From assembly GCF_003937915.1 (NCBI RefSeq), contig NZ_RHUM01000003.1, positions 71,985 through 135,984 on the forward strand: a stretch of 64,000 nt of DNA. The letters are read 5' to 3'. The notes beneath the pieces are model-generated. The model had not been told where the DNA came from, made no database searches, and saw nothing but the letters and a program-made list of their open reading frames with translations. The position numbers and the translations under genes were made by a program. Positions 38,788 through 48,752 of this stretch are shown here, in pieces (position 1 is the stretch's first letter; each line of letters starts with the position of its first letter). The DNA is from Erwinia sp. 198 (GTDB lineage: Bacteria > Pseudomonadota > Gammaproteobacteria > Enterobacterales > Enterobacteriaceae).

Positions 38788-39720
38788 AAATATCACTGGT
38801 TGTACCCTTGTTAAATGAACAGGAAGCTATTCCTGTTTTTTATAATACGGTCAGAAATTTTCAGCCACTGAAAGAATATAGCGTTGAAATAATTTTTATC
38901 GATGACGGTAGTACTGATGGAAAAAAAGCTATTGTAGAGGTGCTTTCTCATACCGATCCTTTGGTGGTCCTGATTGGTCTGACCCGAAATTTCGGCAAGA
39001 AATCGGCCCTTTGTGCCGGTTTAGACTATGCTAACGGCGATGTAGTTATCCCTATAGATGTTGATCTCCAGAATCCCCTAGACGTTATCCCCACAATGCT
39101 ACAAAAATGGCGCGGAGGAGCAGATGTCGTGCTGGCTAAGCGCGCAGAAAGATCATGCGATTCCATCCTCAAAAAAAACGCAGAGTGGTTTTACAAATTT
39201 CACAACGCTATCAGTCATTCAAAAATCGTAGAGAATGTAGGCGATTTCCGCCTGATGAATAAAACGACGGTTGACATAAAAAAAGCTTTCTGAAATGGAT
39301 CTGTTTATGAAAGGCGTACTTAGCTGGGTTGGCGGTAAAACTGAAATCGTTGAATATCGACGTGTGAAAAGAGTCATAGGTACGTCAAAATTCAACGGCT
39401 GGAAGCTGTGGAATCTGGCACTTGAAGGCATTACCTCGTTTTCTACCTTCCCGCTCAGGATTTGGACTTATATAGGCCTATTTGTCGCATTTTTCTCCTT
39501 TGCCTATGGTGGCTGGATGATTATCAACAAAATCATCTGGGAAAATAACGTTCAGGGTTACCTTTCCATCATCGTTTCTATCCTTTTCCTAGGCGGCGTA
39601 CAGCTGATTAACATCGATGTCTTAAACGAGTATGTAGGTCGTATTTACCTTGAATCTAAAGGTCGTCCAAGATATCTGGTTAAAGAGACCAAAAATACGG
39701 AGCTGAAAAATGACTATTAA
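38784..39720 (+). pseudogene. gtrB: gtrB glucosyltransferase, frameshifted at an A7 tract (cluster 1)
   Basis: GtrB transfers glucose from UDP-glucose to bactoprenol phosphate. The first frame (from a TTG at 38784, with GGAGG upstream) has the GT2 core [29 protein letters not shown] and [10 protein letters not shown], and stops at 39293. The second frame carries on from about 39284 ([39 protein letters not shown], two C-terminal helices) to 39720. Compared with the intact copy at 51415, one extra A in the run 39278-39284 explains the break. Transcript slippage at the run could restore some full-length protein; a sequencing error is also possible. Confidence 0.85.
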
Positions 39721-40162
39721 GGGCAGCACCCTTCTTTTTTCCGCAGCGCTTTTTTTTAGTGCTGTATTTATTATCATTTCTCGATATTCATTTAATAATT
39801 ATGGCAGCGCAACTCCCCCTCTGGCAGAGACCAGCCTAAATCAGGTTTATTATAAAATTGAATACTGTAAATCTACACCGAGATTTTTCTTGGTCGCAGG
39901 CTGGGCCGGGCTAACAGATGGCGGGCGTGATGTTATCACCAACATTTATCTTATTGACCAAGGGAATCAGTTTCATAAAATAAGAAAAACCACGACTGAA
40001 CGGAATGATATCGTGAAAAAATTTCACAAAAACACCGCTTTTAAAAAGTCTGGTTTTGTAGCATCCGTTGCCGTGGGCGAAGCCTACTTAATGACAGGTA
40101 AATTTGCTATCGAATTAACTCATCAGGGGAAACGCAGTGTTATCTATCATGAATGTAAATAA
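39710..40162 (+). CDS. Unknown single-span protein in gtr cluster 1
   Basis: 150 residues: a short cytoplasmic start, one hydrophobic segment ([20 protein letters not shown]) and a periplasmic domain. The domain reads [20 protein letters not shown], then ERNDIVKKF and [20 protein letters not shown]. The GW...ER.D...F...SGF pattern recalls a small beta-rich module seen at the ends of some membrane sugar transferases, here apparently a separate protein. It overlaps gtrB and the following gene, so it belongs to the operon. Function unknown; possibly a partner of the adjacent transferase. Confidence 0.65.
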   Translation: MTIKGSTLLFSAALFFSAVFIIISRYSFNNYGSATPPLAETSLNQVYYKIEYCKSTPRFFLVAGWAGLTDGGRDVITNIYLIDQGNQFHKIRKTTTERNDIVKKFHKNTAFKKSGFVASVAVGEAYLMTGKFAIELTHQGKRSVIYHECK

Positions 40163-41372
40163 AAAATCGCTGATGCCTGTGCTCGCTTGGGGATCCGCTT
40201 TTGTTTTGCTCACTGGTATCTTTCTGTCGGTTAAACTGCTTAACAACGGCGATGACAGAATGTTTATTCATATTTTAAATGGAAAAGCACTTTTCCCTCT
40301 CTTACAGCAGCGTTACCTTGAATGGAGTGGGCGAATAACTATAGAAGCTTTGTTAATAAAGACCATTAATTTCAGCTTATTCTGGAGATTAGGTATCATC
40401 AGCTCCATAACCCTGCTCTCCTACTGCGCCTGGAAAACGTTCTTCGACACATTAAAGGCTGCTTATGCTATTCCTGCCGGTATTGCCATTTTTATGTTAA
40501 TCACTCCCAGCGTCAATATAGACGCTGCATGGTGGGTTACTGGATTTTATAATTATCTGCTCCCTGTAACGCTAGCAAGCTGGGCACTGCTTATTTTAAA
40601 AAATTCGGCAACAGCATCACCAATGGCAAAAACAGCGGCACTTTTGACATTATTAGTTAGCTGTTTTAGCGAGCAAGTAGCACTGGTTCTGCTTATAGGT
40701 GCCATTTCCATTTACTGCTCTAAGCAGCACAAAGAACGCTATGATGCCCTCTTCATAGTCATTGCGTTCATTTTCAGCGCCATTTTGCTAACGGCACCGG
40801 GAAACACTTGCCGATATCTCTTTGAGATAAAAAATTCTTTTCCTGAATTTTCTGGCTATAGCTTCATCGACAAGTTGACGTTAGGTATCGATCGCTTAAA
40901 TCACCATATTAGTGATCCAGAAAACTTGCTTATAAACGCATTGTTCATACTGGCATTAGCTAATACATTTCAAAAAAAAAACCTAGCCGGTTCGGATTTT
41001 TTAGCCGTTGTACTCGTCACTATAAAGCTGATCGGCTTTCTGTTAGCACATTTTCAGGATGGTGTACGTGACTTTATTTACAATAAGAATTACATAAGTG
41101 CGCAATCTTGGTTTGGTTTTAAAATCTACAGCTCGTACTTCTTTACGCTAGCCGCTATTTTTTCTCTAATACTGCTTTCTTACCGCCATATACATAATCG
41201 AAACATGGCAATCTTCGTTTTAATTTCGCTGTTAACAGCCTGCGCGACTGTGATGATGATAGGGTTCTCGCCTACCGTTTATGCATCATCTCAACGAGTA
41301 TTATTCTTATTTGAAATTTGCTCACTATCTGTTTTGTGCGTATATATCAGAGTGCTATTTATCAAAATGTAA
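40137..41372 (+). CDS. Polytopic membrane protein, DUF6056/GtrC-like putative glycosyltransferase
   Basis: 411 residues with about ten hydrophobic helices. After TM1, a periplasmic loop has NNGDDRMFIHILNG and YLEWSGRITIEALL. The DD and W.GR features are found in serotype-specific Gtr transferases and DUF6056 proteins that move a sugar from bactoprenol to O-antigen. A GTG at 40137 with GGGGA 6 nt upstream is the likely start (ATG at 40149 is an alternative). It overlaps the preceding gene by 26 nt. Being third in the gtrA-gtrB order supports the GtrC role. Specificity unknown. Confidence 0.75.
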   Translation: MLSIMNVNKKSLMPVLAWGSAFVLLTGIFLSVKLLNNGDDRMFIHILNGKALFPLLQQRYLEWSGRITIEALLIKTINFSLFWRLGIISSITLLSYCAWKTFFDTLKAAYAIPAGIAIFMLITPSVNIDAAWWVTGFYNYLLPVTLASWALLILKNSATASPMAKTAALLTLLVSCFSEQVALVLLIGAISIYCSKQHKERYDALFIVIAFIFSAILLTAPGNTCRYLFEIKNSFPEFSGYSFIDKLTLGIDRLNHHISDPENLLINALFILALANTFQKKNLAGSDFLAVVLVTIKLIGFLLAHFQDGVRDFIYNKNYISAQSWFGFKIYSSYFFTLAAIFSLILLSYRHIHNRNMAIFVLISLLTACATVMMIGFSPTVYASSQRVLFLFEICSLSVLCVYIRVLFIKM

Positions 41373-41377
41373 ATATC

Positions 41378-41407
41378 TTTCCGCATCAGGGATTCCTAAT
41401 GCGGAAA
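41378..41407 (+). terminator. Hairpin after gtr cluster 1
   Basis: TTTCCGCAT pairs perfectly with ATGCGGAAA around a 12-nt loop, 6 nt after the stop of the last gtr cluster 1 gene. No T-run follows, so it is a weak or Rho-assisted terminator at best. Confidence 0.45.
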
Positions 41408-42254
41408 TAGCCATGTAAGTTATCAAAACTCTTTAGTTATTTTTAGGTATATTACAAATATATTAAAAAAGGAGGTACAGACTAAAATTAAATTAAACTG
41501 TAAGCACTGGTTACTTTAAATAGCTGTAGCGAAAGGTTAATCGCTGATTTTGATTCTTTAATCGATTCTGCATATGATCAAAACCACCAAGGTAACCAGC
41601 GATTTTTATGGGTTTCATGCTCCCAACACTACGCAACCTCTACATATTTTGGACGAAACCAAATATACAAGCGCTACTGTATGAGGTAATAATTATGCAG
41701 CAGACTATTTGCTGATCACTTATCCGCCAAAAATCTTACAGTTGATTTTGTCATCTGATATGAAATCCGGCAAAGATTTGGCATAGTAACTTAGATTGCA
41801 ATGCATCCATATCATAGACAATGGGAGAAAAACAGCTTACTATTCAGGCAAACTATTCTTTAAAGAAATTCTGAGACAACTTCCCCCCGTAGGTTTGCGG
41901 TTATTTAGACTAACAGGTAAGACCGCCGGTTATCCTTTTATATAAATCCGTCCTTAAACGACGTTGACCGATTTTGTTGTACTTTCTCGCTTCGCATAGA
42001 GTCCAGATGTGATCTGTAGCGCTCCAGATTTTGCAAAGCATCTCCTGACATGCATATATGGAGCATATGTGTGGTCCGATTTTGATACTGTCTTTGTTTA
42101 ATTTGCCTATGTACTTTAGTAACAGGCCGTATAGCCTTTACAATTGCTTTTTTTATATGCAGCAATTAAACTAATGTCGGCGAGGCCGCTGGATTTAAGC
42201 ACAATATTATGGTTAAATTCATGTAAGTAATTGTTCTTTTATTGTGAGTTTTGT
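41408..42254. other. AT-rich region without a clear gene
   Basis: About 850 nt. The only sizeable frame is a 75-codon minus-strand one (41938-42165) with a basic start and no recognisable family or ribosome site. It may be a relic. Imperfect repeats of AATCGCTG and GGTTAC occur near 41500-41620. The promoter for the acyltransferase gene probably lies at the right end. Confidence 0.5.
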
Positions 42255-43334
42255 ATGGATAAAAATGAAAACAACCATTGGTTAGATCTTTGTAGAGCAA
42301 TTGCTATTTTAATGGTTTTACTCTCACATGGAAGAGGCTATTTAATTCCTTTATGGGAACCATTTAACGGTTTTAAATTTGGCGGTTTTTTAGGTGTAGA
42401 ACTTTTTTTTGCGCTATCCGGATTTCTGATTGGAAAAATAATAATAAATAAATCAATTAACTGTAAAAATCCATTATCTTGGATCCCTGCTTTTTGGTTC
42501 AGAAGATGGGCGCGGACATATCCCATATATATAGCCTTCCTGATAATTAACGTAATTTTGCTATCAGGGATAAGATTAGCCCCACATAGTCATATAGTTT
42601 CATATTTTACGTTCACTCAAGCTTTAACAGCACCTCACCCATTATTTTTTGGGGAAGCATGGAGTCTGGCAATTGAAGAAGTTTTCTATTTTACCACACC
42701 ATTACTTTATCTGTTTTTATTTTTTTACTTTAAAAATTCACAGAAAACCCTTTTGTTTTGCCTGATAATAATGGTCATGATGCCCACAGCTTATCGAGTC
42801 TATCTCACAACTTTAACAAGTTTCTCCTTTAATGAAATTCGGACTATTTCTTTTGCAAGGCTGGATTCCATTATGTATGGAGTATTTTTTTCTTGGGCTA
42901 TTCATTTCTATCCAGTATGGAAAGATAAGATTATCTCTTTATCCAAAAAAATTGCTTTCCTATTCCCGGCCCTCGCTTATCTAGCGCATTTTTCAGATGC
43001 AGACATAAATAGCCACCCTATCCTCAGGGTTATTTTATTTAACATATCTGGTTTAGTATGCTCCGCTGTGGTTGTGTGCGGATTACATGCCAACATACCT
43101 GAATATTTAAACAAAATAATAAAAGGCATAGCGAGAGGTTCATACATATCCTACCTGATTAACTTACCTATAATATATATTATGCATACCTACACGCCTT
43201 CTCACATCACTAAGACACAAGGAGTTGCCTTATGGATGATCTACTTATCTTCCACACTATTAATTTCTGTATTTCTGCATGAAAAAGTAGAGAAAAAGAT
43301 ATTATTAATTAGAGATAAAATAGTTCCTCGCTAA
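42255..43334 (+). CDS. Acyltransferase-3 family protein, probable O-antigen acetylase
   Basis: 359-residue integral membrane acyltransferase (OafA/NodX type). WLDLCRAIAILMVLLSHGRG holds the conserved His of the family. GFLGVELFFALSGFLIGKII is helix 2 with its signature, followed by FWFRRWARTYPIY. About ten helices follow. Such proteins O-acetylate lipopolysaccharide or exopolysaccharide sugars using acetyl-CoA. There is no C-terminal SGNH domain. The start at 42255 (MDKNENNH) is chosen over the longer reading from 42231; the ribosome site is weak (GTGAG). Strongly AT-rich, so probably acquired. Confidence 0.85.
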   Translation: MDKNENNHWLDLCRAIAILMVLLSHGRGYLIPLWEPFNGFKFGGFLGVELFFALSGFLIGKIIINKSINCKNPLSWIPAFWFRRWARTYPIYIAFLIINVILLSGIRLAPHSHIVSYFTFTQALTAPHPLFFGEAWSLAIEEVFYFTTPLLYLFLFFYFKNSQKTLLFCLIIMVMMPTAYRVYLTTLTSFSFNEIRTISFARLDSIMYGVFFSWAIHFYPVWKDKIISLSKKIAFLFPALAYLAHFSDADINSHPILRVILFNISGLVCSAVVVCGLHANIPEYLNKIIKGIARGSYISYLINLPIIYIMHTYTPSHITKTQGVALWMIYLSSTLLISVFLHEKVEKKILLIRDKIVPR

Positions 43335-43947
43335 TGACTTGTTATTTGATGTCAGCAGGAGAGTATCCCCTCACTTTTTTAGATGATGCCGTATAAGAAT
43401 GCGGCACTTCTCTTAATAGCATTATTTCTCCTTAGCAGGTTATAACCAGCTTCGTTATATCAATAATTAACATCATCAATCAGACCACACCAGCGAGCAA
43501 TACATTATCACTCATTACATAAAATTACAGAAAAGGCTAATATCAGGTAAGCCATCATTGTATTAAGTAGCTGGCACTCTATTTAAAAACACCCCTTCTC
43601 CGTTATCCAATCCGAACTCTTTCCCGACCTTTCTCTCACCCTTTCTTTTACCTTATTGCCTCCATAATCGTTGCCAGCACCAACCCATCCATCGCCATCT
43701 ACCCCTTCTGGACTTCCCGAATATGGTTTACCATGTAAGGAACACAATTTTGTATCGCTGAGGGCCATTAAAATATTCTGTACGCATGGTTTCAGGGATT
43801 CTATACCCACTATGTACGCAGTAGTGCATAGACAATGCGAACATCAATAACCGCAAATGAACACAAGTAAACGTAGAAGGCCGAATCAATGAGAATGAGC
43901 GCTGCGTTTTCAGGAAGTTAACGAACAGAAGTGGACAGATACCAACA
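43335..43947. other. Intergenic region between the acyltransferase gene and sbcB
   Basis: About 610 nt, AT-rich on the left and nearer core composition towards sbcB. Short minus-strand frames (43583-43810, 43728-43964) have no family resemblance or ribosome site. It is the right edge of the island; the sbcB promoter should lie near its end. Confidence 0.5.
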
Positions 43948-45375
43948 GTGAAAAACGAAAGCAATCAACCTACGTTCCTTTTCCACGACTATGAAACGTT
44001 TGGGAAAAGCCCATCACTGGACCGCCCCGCGCAGTTTGCCGGCATCCGCACCGATATGGATTTTAACATTATTGGCGAGCCGGAAGTTTTCTACTGCCAG
44101 CCTGCGGACGACTATCTGCCGCAGCCGGAAGCCGTGATGATCACCGGCATTACGCCGCAGCTGGCGAAAGCCAAAGGCATTAACGAGGTCGCTTTCACCC
44201 AGCGTATTCACCAGCTGTTTAGCGAGCCCAATACCTGCATCGTCGGCTATAACAATATCCGCTTCGACGACGAGGTCACGCGCAATCTGCTCTACCGCAA
44301 CTTTTACGATCCTTACGGCTGGAGCTGGCAGAACGGCAACAGCCGCTGGGATTTGCTGGACGTGATGCGCGCCTGCTACGCGCTGAGGCCGGAAGGCATT
44401 GAGTGGCCGGAAAACGACGATGGTTTTCCCAGCTTTCGTCTGGAACATCTGACCAAAGCCAACGGCGTGGCGCACGAAAACGCGCACGATGCGATGTCCG
44501 ATGTTTACGCGACCATTGCTATGGCAAAGCTGGTAAAAGAGAAGCAGCCGCGCCTGTATGATTTTCTGTTCAGCCATCGCAACAAGCAGAAAATTATGAC
44601 GCTAATCGATATTCCGCAGATGAAGCCGCTGATGCATATTTCCGGCATGTTTGGCGCCCAGCGCGGCAATACCAGCTGGATCGCCCCGCTCGCCTGGCAT
44701 CCCACCAATAAAAATGCGCTGATTACCTGCGATCTGGCCCAGGATATTTCTCCGCTCCTGGCGCTGGATGCCGATGCGCTGCGCGAGAGACTCTACACGC
44801 GCCGGGAAGATTTGGGCGATGCCGTGCCCGTGCCTATTAAGCTGGTGCATATTAATAAATGTCCGGTCGTCGCACCGGCCAATACGTTACGCCCGGAGGA
44901 TGCCGAGCGTCTGGGGATCGATCGTCAGCGCTGCCTGGATAATCTGGCGCTGCTGCGTCAGCACCCGGAGGCGCGTGAAAAAGTGGTGGCGCTCTATGCG
45001 GAAGCGGAGCCGTTTGTGGCTTCTGACGATGTGGATGCCCAGCTCTACGACGGCTTTTTCAGCGATGCCGATCGCAGCGCCATGAATATCATCCGGCAAA
45101 CGACGCCGGAAAACCTGCCAGCGCTGGATCTGACCTTTAACGATAAGCGAATCGAAAAGCTGCTGTTCCGCTATCGGGCGCGCAACTTCCCCGGCACGCT
45201 GGATGAGGCCGAGCAAAAGCGCTGGTTACAGCATCGCCGTGAGGCGCTGAGTCCGGAACGCGTGCAGGATTATGTTCAGGAGCTGGAGATGCTGTTTAAT
45301 CAGTACGACGGCGATAAGGCGAAAATGACGCAGCTGAAAGCGCTGTTTGATTACGCTCGCGAGCTGGTTTCCTGA
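43948..45375 (+). CDS. sbcB: Exodeoxyribonuclease I
   Basis: Single-strand 3'-5' exonuclease (475 residues; E. coli 475) used in recombination and mismatch repair. It belongs to the DEDD superfamily: FLFHDYETFGKSPSLDRPAQ has the first Asp and Glu, CIVGYNNIRFDDEV the middle Asp, and HENAHDAMSDVYATI the last His/Asp motif. The SH3-like and C-terminal domains follow. The start appears to be a GTG at 43948, without a strong Shine-Dalgarno. In E. coli sbcB directly follows dacD; here the gtr/acyltransferase block lies between. Confidence 0.96.
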   Translation: MKNESNQPTFLFHDYETFGKSPSLDRPAQFAGIRTDMDFNIIGEPEVFYCQPADDYLPQPEAVMITGITPQLAKAKGINEVAFTQRIHQLFSEPNTCIVGYNNIRFDDEVTRNLLYRNFYDPYGWSWQNGNSRWDLLDVMRACYALRPEGIEWPENDDGFPSFRLEHLTKANGVAHENAHDAMSDVYATIAMAKLVKEKQPRLYDFLFSHRNKQKIMTLIDIPQMKPLMHISGMFGAQRGNTSWIAPLAWHPTNKNALITCDLAQDISPLLALDADALRERLYTRREDLGDAVPVPIKLVHINKCPVVAPANTLRPEDAERLGIDRQRCLDNLALLRQHPEAREKVVALYAEAEPFVASDDVDAQLYDGFFSDADRSAMNIIRQTTPENLPALDLTFNDKRIEKLLFRYRARNFPGTLDEAEQKRWLQHRREALSPERVQDYVQELEMLFNQYDGDKAKMTQLKALFDYARELVS

Positions 45376-45401
45376 TTTTTCGGCTGCGGGCAGCGGCAAT
45401 T

Positions 45402-45439
45402 AAAAAGGGCGCGGTTCACAGAACCGCGCCCTTCTTTTT
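45402..45439. terminator. Bidirectional terminator between sbcB and plaP
   Basis: AAGGGCGCGGTTC pairs perfectly with GAACCGCGCCCTT around ACA, with A-rich sequence before and CTTTTT after. It serves the convergent sbcB (plus) and plaP (minus). Confidence 0.93.
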
Positions 45440-45469
45440 AGCCCATCGCCACGCTAAATGCGGCCTTGG

Positions 45470-46831
45470 TTACATCGGCTCTTCGGTATACTGCGGCACC
45501 GGTTTGCGGAAGCGCTGCGTCACCACGGCCAGATAGACCAGGCCAATTGCGCCCCAGACCAGGCCGAGGATCATCGAGCTTTCTTCCAGGTTAATCCACA
45601 GCGCGCCGACCGTCAGAGCGCCGCACGTTGGCAACACCAGGAAGTTGATGTTGTCCTTCAGCGTCTTGTTGCGCCCTTCACGGATCCAGAACTGCGAGAT
45701 CACCGAAAGGTTAACAAAGGTGAAGGCCACCAGCGCGCCGAAGTTGATCAGCGCCGTCGCCGTCACCAGATCGAAGGTAATGGCGGAGAGCGCGATAGCG
45801 CCTACCAACAATACGTTCAGCGCTGGCGTATGCAGCTTCGGATGAATATAGCCGAAGAAGCGCTCCGGGAACACGCCGTCACGCCCCATCACATACATCA
45901 AACGGGAAACGCCCGCGTGCGCCGCCATGCCGGAAGCCAGCACGGTGATGCAGGAGAAAATCAGAATGCCGAACTGGAAGGTTTTACCCGCCACGTAGAG
46001 CATGATTTCCGGCTGCGACGCGTCCGGATCTTTAAAGCGCGAGATATCCGGGAAATAAAGCTGCAGGAAGTAAGAAACCACGATAAAGATCACGCCGCCA
46101 ATCAGGGCGGTCAAAAAGATCGCTTTCGGGATCACTCGTCCCGCATCCTTGGTTTCTTCCGACAGCGAACTGATGCCGTCAAAGCCCAGGAACGAGAAGC
46201 ACAGAATGGTCGCGCCGGTGATCATAGGCACCACGTGCGCCTGCTCGGACCAGAACGGCTTGCTGCTGGTCAGGGTGCCGGCCCCTTCCCCATGGGACAC
46301 GCCGTAAATTACCATACCGGTAATCGCCACCATGACCGCCATTTGCAGCACCACAATAATGCTGTTGAAATTGGCGACGGTTTTAATGCCCTTGAGGTTA
46401 GAAAGGGTCATAAAACCAACCAGCAGCACCACGAATATCCATGACGGGACACCCGGCACCAGCGCTTCAAAATAGATTTTCGCCAGCAGAATATTGATCA
46501 TCGGCATGATCAGGTAATCCAGCAGCGAGGACCAGCCCACCATAAAGCCGACGTGCGGGCTGATGGCTTTTTGGGCATAGGTATAGGCCGAGCCGGCGGA
46601 CGGGAAGCGGCGAACCAGCTTGCCATAGCTCAGCGCAGTAAACAGGATCGCGATCAACGCGAAGGCGTAGGCGGTTGCTACGTGACCGTCTGTAAGACCG
46701 GAAACGATGCCGAACGTATCGAACAGGGTCATTGGCTGCATATAAGCCAGGCCCATCATCACTACAGGCATCAGAGTCAGCGTTTTTTTCAGGTGCGCGC
46801 GCGGCGCGGAGGTCTGTGAATTATGCGACAT
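45470..46831 (-). CDS. plaP: Putrescine importer PlaP
   Basis: APC-superfamily H+/putrescine symporter of 453 residues (formerly YeeF), low-affinity putrescine uptake through the inner membrane. It closely resembles E. coli Pla[21 protein letters not shown] at the N-terminus, [40 protein letters not shown] and twelve helices. AGGGAGG lies 7 nt before the ATG. It is next to puuA on the same strand, linking uptake with degradation. Confidence 0.95.
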   Translation of the reverse strand: MSHNSQTSAPRAHLKKTLTLMPVVMMGLAYMQPMTLFDTFGIVSGLTDGHVATAYAFALIAILFTALSYGKLVRRFPSAGSAYTYAQKAISPHVGFMVGWSSLLDYLIMPMINILLAKIYFEALVPGVPSWIFVVLLVGFMTLSNLKGIKTVANFNSIIVVLQMAVMVAITGMVIYGVSHGEGAGTLTSSKPFWSEQAHVVPMITGATILCFSFLGFDGISSLSEETKDAGRVIPKAIFLTALIGGVIFIVVSYFLQLYFPDISRFKDPDASQPEIMLYVAGKTFQFGILIFSCITVLASGMAAHAGVSRLMYVMGRDGVFPERFFGYIHPKLHTPALNVLLVGAIALSAITFDLVTATALINFGALVAFTFVNLSVISQFWIREGRNKTLKDNINFLVLPTCGALTVGALWINLEESSMILGLVWGAIGLVYLAVVTQRFRKPVPQYTEEPM

Positions 46832-47090
46832 GATTCAGCCTCCCTATAGCATCAACCTTTCTGGGTTGAACCACAGGGAAACTTCGCTTTATGCGAGCGT
46901 TGTTCTGATTTGGGAAGGTAAAGCAGGCAGGCGTGAAGGTGACGGCTGCCGCTGCGCCGTAGTCGTCGCGCAGATGTTTACCGGCTGCGGCCGGCGTAAT
47001 GAAGTGTTGCCCCATCTTTATTTCCTCAAAAACACTGTCAGTGTGTATCAGTCCGGCTGAGCCGGCCTCTTTGGCTTCGTTTTTTTGTGC

Positions 47091-47125
47091 AAAAAAAATA
47101 ACCGGCGCGTTAAGCGTCGGTTATT
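47091..47125 (-). terminator. Terminator of puuA
   Basis: Read on the minus strand, AATAACCGACGC pairs with GCGCCGGTTATT (one mismatch) and is followed by eight T. It lies about 85 nt after the puuA stop and separates it from plaP. Confidence 0.85.
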
Positions 47126-47210
47126 CATTTACAGTGCGTATATTTTGCCAGGCTGTAAGAAAGAATACAAGTTTTTAAAGCCTTTCTGCGCCATTTCTTT
47201 ACAGGAAACC

Positions 47211-48620
47211 TCAGGCATTTTTTAACATCCAGTCGATTTCGGTGGCGGTGATCAGCCGCTCAAAATGCATCAGTTCATGATGCTTGCAGCTGTGCCAGAC
47301 AAAACCAAAGCGCTCGCCCAGCAGCTTTTGCAGCGGAAAGCTTTGTGCAAACTCGTCCAGCGCATCGCTTTGCCTGACCGGCAAGGGTCTGCCGTCGGCT
47401 TCATGGCCGTTGCCGGTAATGGCCGACGGCAGCGGCAGTTGATTATCGATGCCGTGCAGAATGCCCGCCAGCACCGCGGCGACCACCAGGTAAGGATTGG
47501 CATCCGCGCCTGCCACTCGGTACTCCACGCGATGGTTTTCCGCTTCGCCACAGGGAATACGCAACGCTACCGTACGGTTGTTGTGCCCCCAGGATGCCTG
47601 TAGAGGCACAAAGGCTTCCGGTAAAAAGCGTCGATAGGCATTAACGTTAGGCGCCAGCAGCGCCATAGAGGCGGGCATCAGGTCGATCATCCCGGCCAGC
47701 GCGCGCTTCAGCAGGGGCGAATCGCTGCCGTCATCGGTGATAAAGGCATTATGATCGGCGGCGTCCAGCAGGCTGATATGAACGTGCATCCCGCTACCGG
47801 CCCAGGCCTCGTAGGGTTTTGCCATAAAGGTAGCGTTCATGCCGTGATTTTCTGCCACCTGACGGATTAGCCGCTTCAGCTGCACGGCATGATCGCAAGC
47901 GCTGAGCACGTTGCGGGTATGGCGCAGATTGATTTCAAACTGGCCTGGCGACGCTTCCGCCAGCGCGCCGTCGGCAGGAATGCCCTGCAGCCTGGCCAGC
48001 CTGTCGATATCATTGAGCACGGCGGCAAAACAGTCCAGATTATCAACCGAATAAACCTGGCTTTGCCGGTGACGATCGTCGCTGCCCGGCGAGCAAGGCG
48101 GCTGAATTGCGCCTTCCGCATCGCGTTTTTTATCGACGAGATAGAACTCCAGCTCTACCGCTACCACCGGAAATAATCCCCGATTGCGCAACTGCTGCCA
48201 AAGGTGATTCAGAACATTTCGGGGTTCAACGTCAAAGGGAGTACCATCTTGATTACGCATGGTCAGCAAAACCTGCGCCAGCCGCTGCGGATCGGTTGCG
48301 GAGGGAGTCAGCGTGCCTTCAACAGGAAAGCAGATATTATCAGGTTCACCCAGCGCCTGGCCAAGTCCGGCCTCTTCCACCGTGTTGCCGAGAATATCCA
48401 TGGCATAGACGGAAGCGGGAAAATAACAGCCTTTTTCCAGCCTGAGCAAATTCCCGATCGGGAGGCGTTTGCCGCGAAAAACACCGTTTAAATCATTAAG
48501 CAGAACATCAACATGCTGTGTTTCAGGATAGCGTTCCAGATAAGTTTCTACTTCAAGCTGGAACGCGCTGGTTCGCTCACTATGCCGCGTAAAATCTTCC
48601 ACTTCGACGATATTGGTCAT
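47211..48620 (-). CDS. puuA: Gamma-glutamylputrescine synthetase
   Basis: Glutamine synthetase-like ligase joining L-glutamate to putrescine with ATP, the first step of the Puu pathway. 469 residues (E. coli 472). It has VAVELEFYLVDKKRDAEG (metal-binding Glu), EASPGQFEINLRH, GSGMHVHISLLDAADHNAF and NRTVALRIPCGEAENHRVEY. The start at 48620 (MTNIVEVED) is placed after GGGTGG; the frame runs open to 48665. It is divergent from puuR, the likely repressor. Confidence 0.93.
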   Translation of the reverse strand: MTNIVEVEDFTRHSERTSAFQLEVETYLERYPETQHVDVLLNDLNGVFRGKRLPIGNLLRLEKGCYFPASVYAMDILGNTVEEAGLGQALGEPDNICFPVEGTLTPSATDPQRLAQVLLTMRNQDGTPFDVEPRNVLNHLWQQLRNRGLFPVVAVELEFYLVDKKRDAEGAIQPPCSPGSDDRHRQSQVYSVDNLDCFAAVLNDIDRLARLQGIPADGALAEASPGQFEINLRHTRNVLSACDHAVQLKRLIRQVAENHGMNATFMAKPYEAWAGSGMHVHISLLDAADHNAFITDDGSDSPLLKRALAGMIDLMPASMALLAPNVNAYRRFLPEAFVPLQASWGHNNRTVALRIPCGEAENHRVEYRVAGADANPYLVVAAVLAGILHGIDNQLPLPSAITGNGHEADGRPLPVRQSDALDEFAQSFPLQKLLGERFGFVWHSCKHHELMHFERLITATEIDWMLKNA

Positions 48621-48738
48621 GATGCCACCCGCCTTCGCTAAGTCTGATGTTTGCGTGCCGCTCAAAATAAGCGCCGCCTTCTTAACATAGCGTCAACTAT
48701 TCAGCGCGGCAAATGTTATGACAGAGTTTATTTTCCAG

Positions 48739-48752
48739 GCAAAATCTTTTGC
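48739..48752. promoter_or_regulatory. Palindrome in the puuA-puuR intergenic region
   Basis: GCAAAATCTTTTGC is a perfect 6-bp inverted repeat with a 2-bp centre, 118 nt upstream of puuA in the 420-nt divergent gap. It might be an operator for PuuR or another regulator. It was not matched to the published PuuR site. The rest of the gap shows no gene. Confidence 0.3.

Noticed and set aside
41938..42165. 75-codon minus-strand frame in AT-rich DNA
   Set aside because: Contains a basic stretch but no recognisable motif or ribosome site; not strong enough to call a gene.
45458..46444. 328-codon plus-strand frame over plaP
   Set aside because: His/Gln/Arg-rich antisense frame; plaP on the other strand has strong conservation and a good ribosome site.
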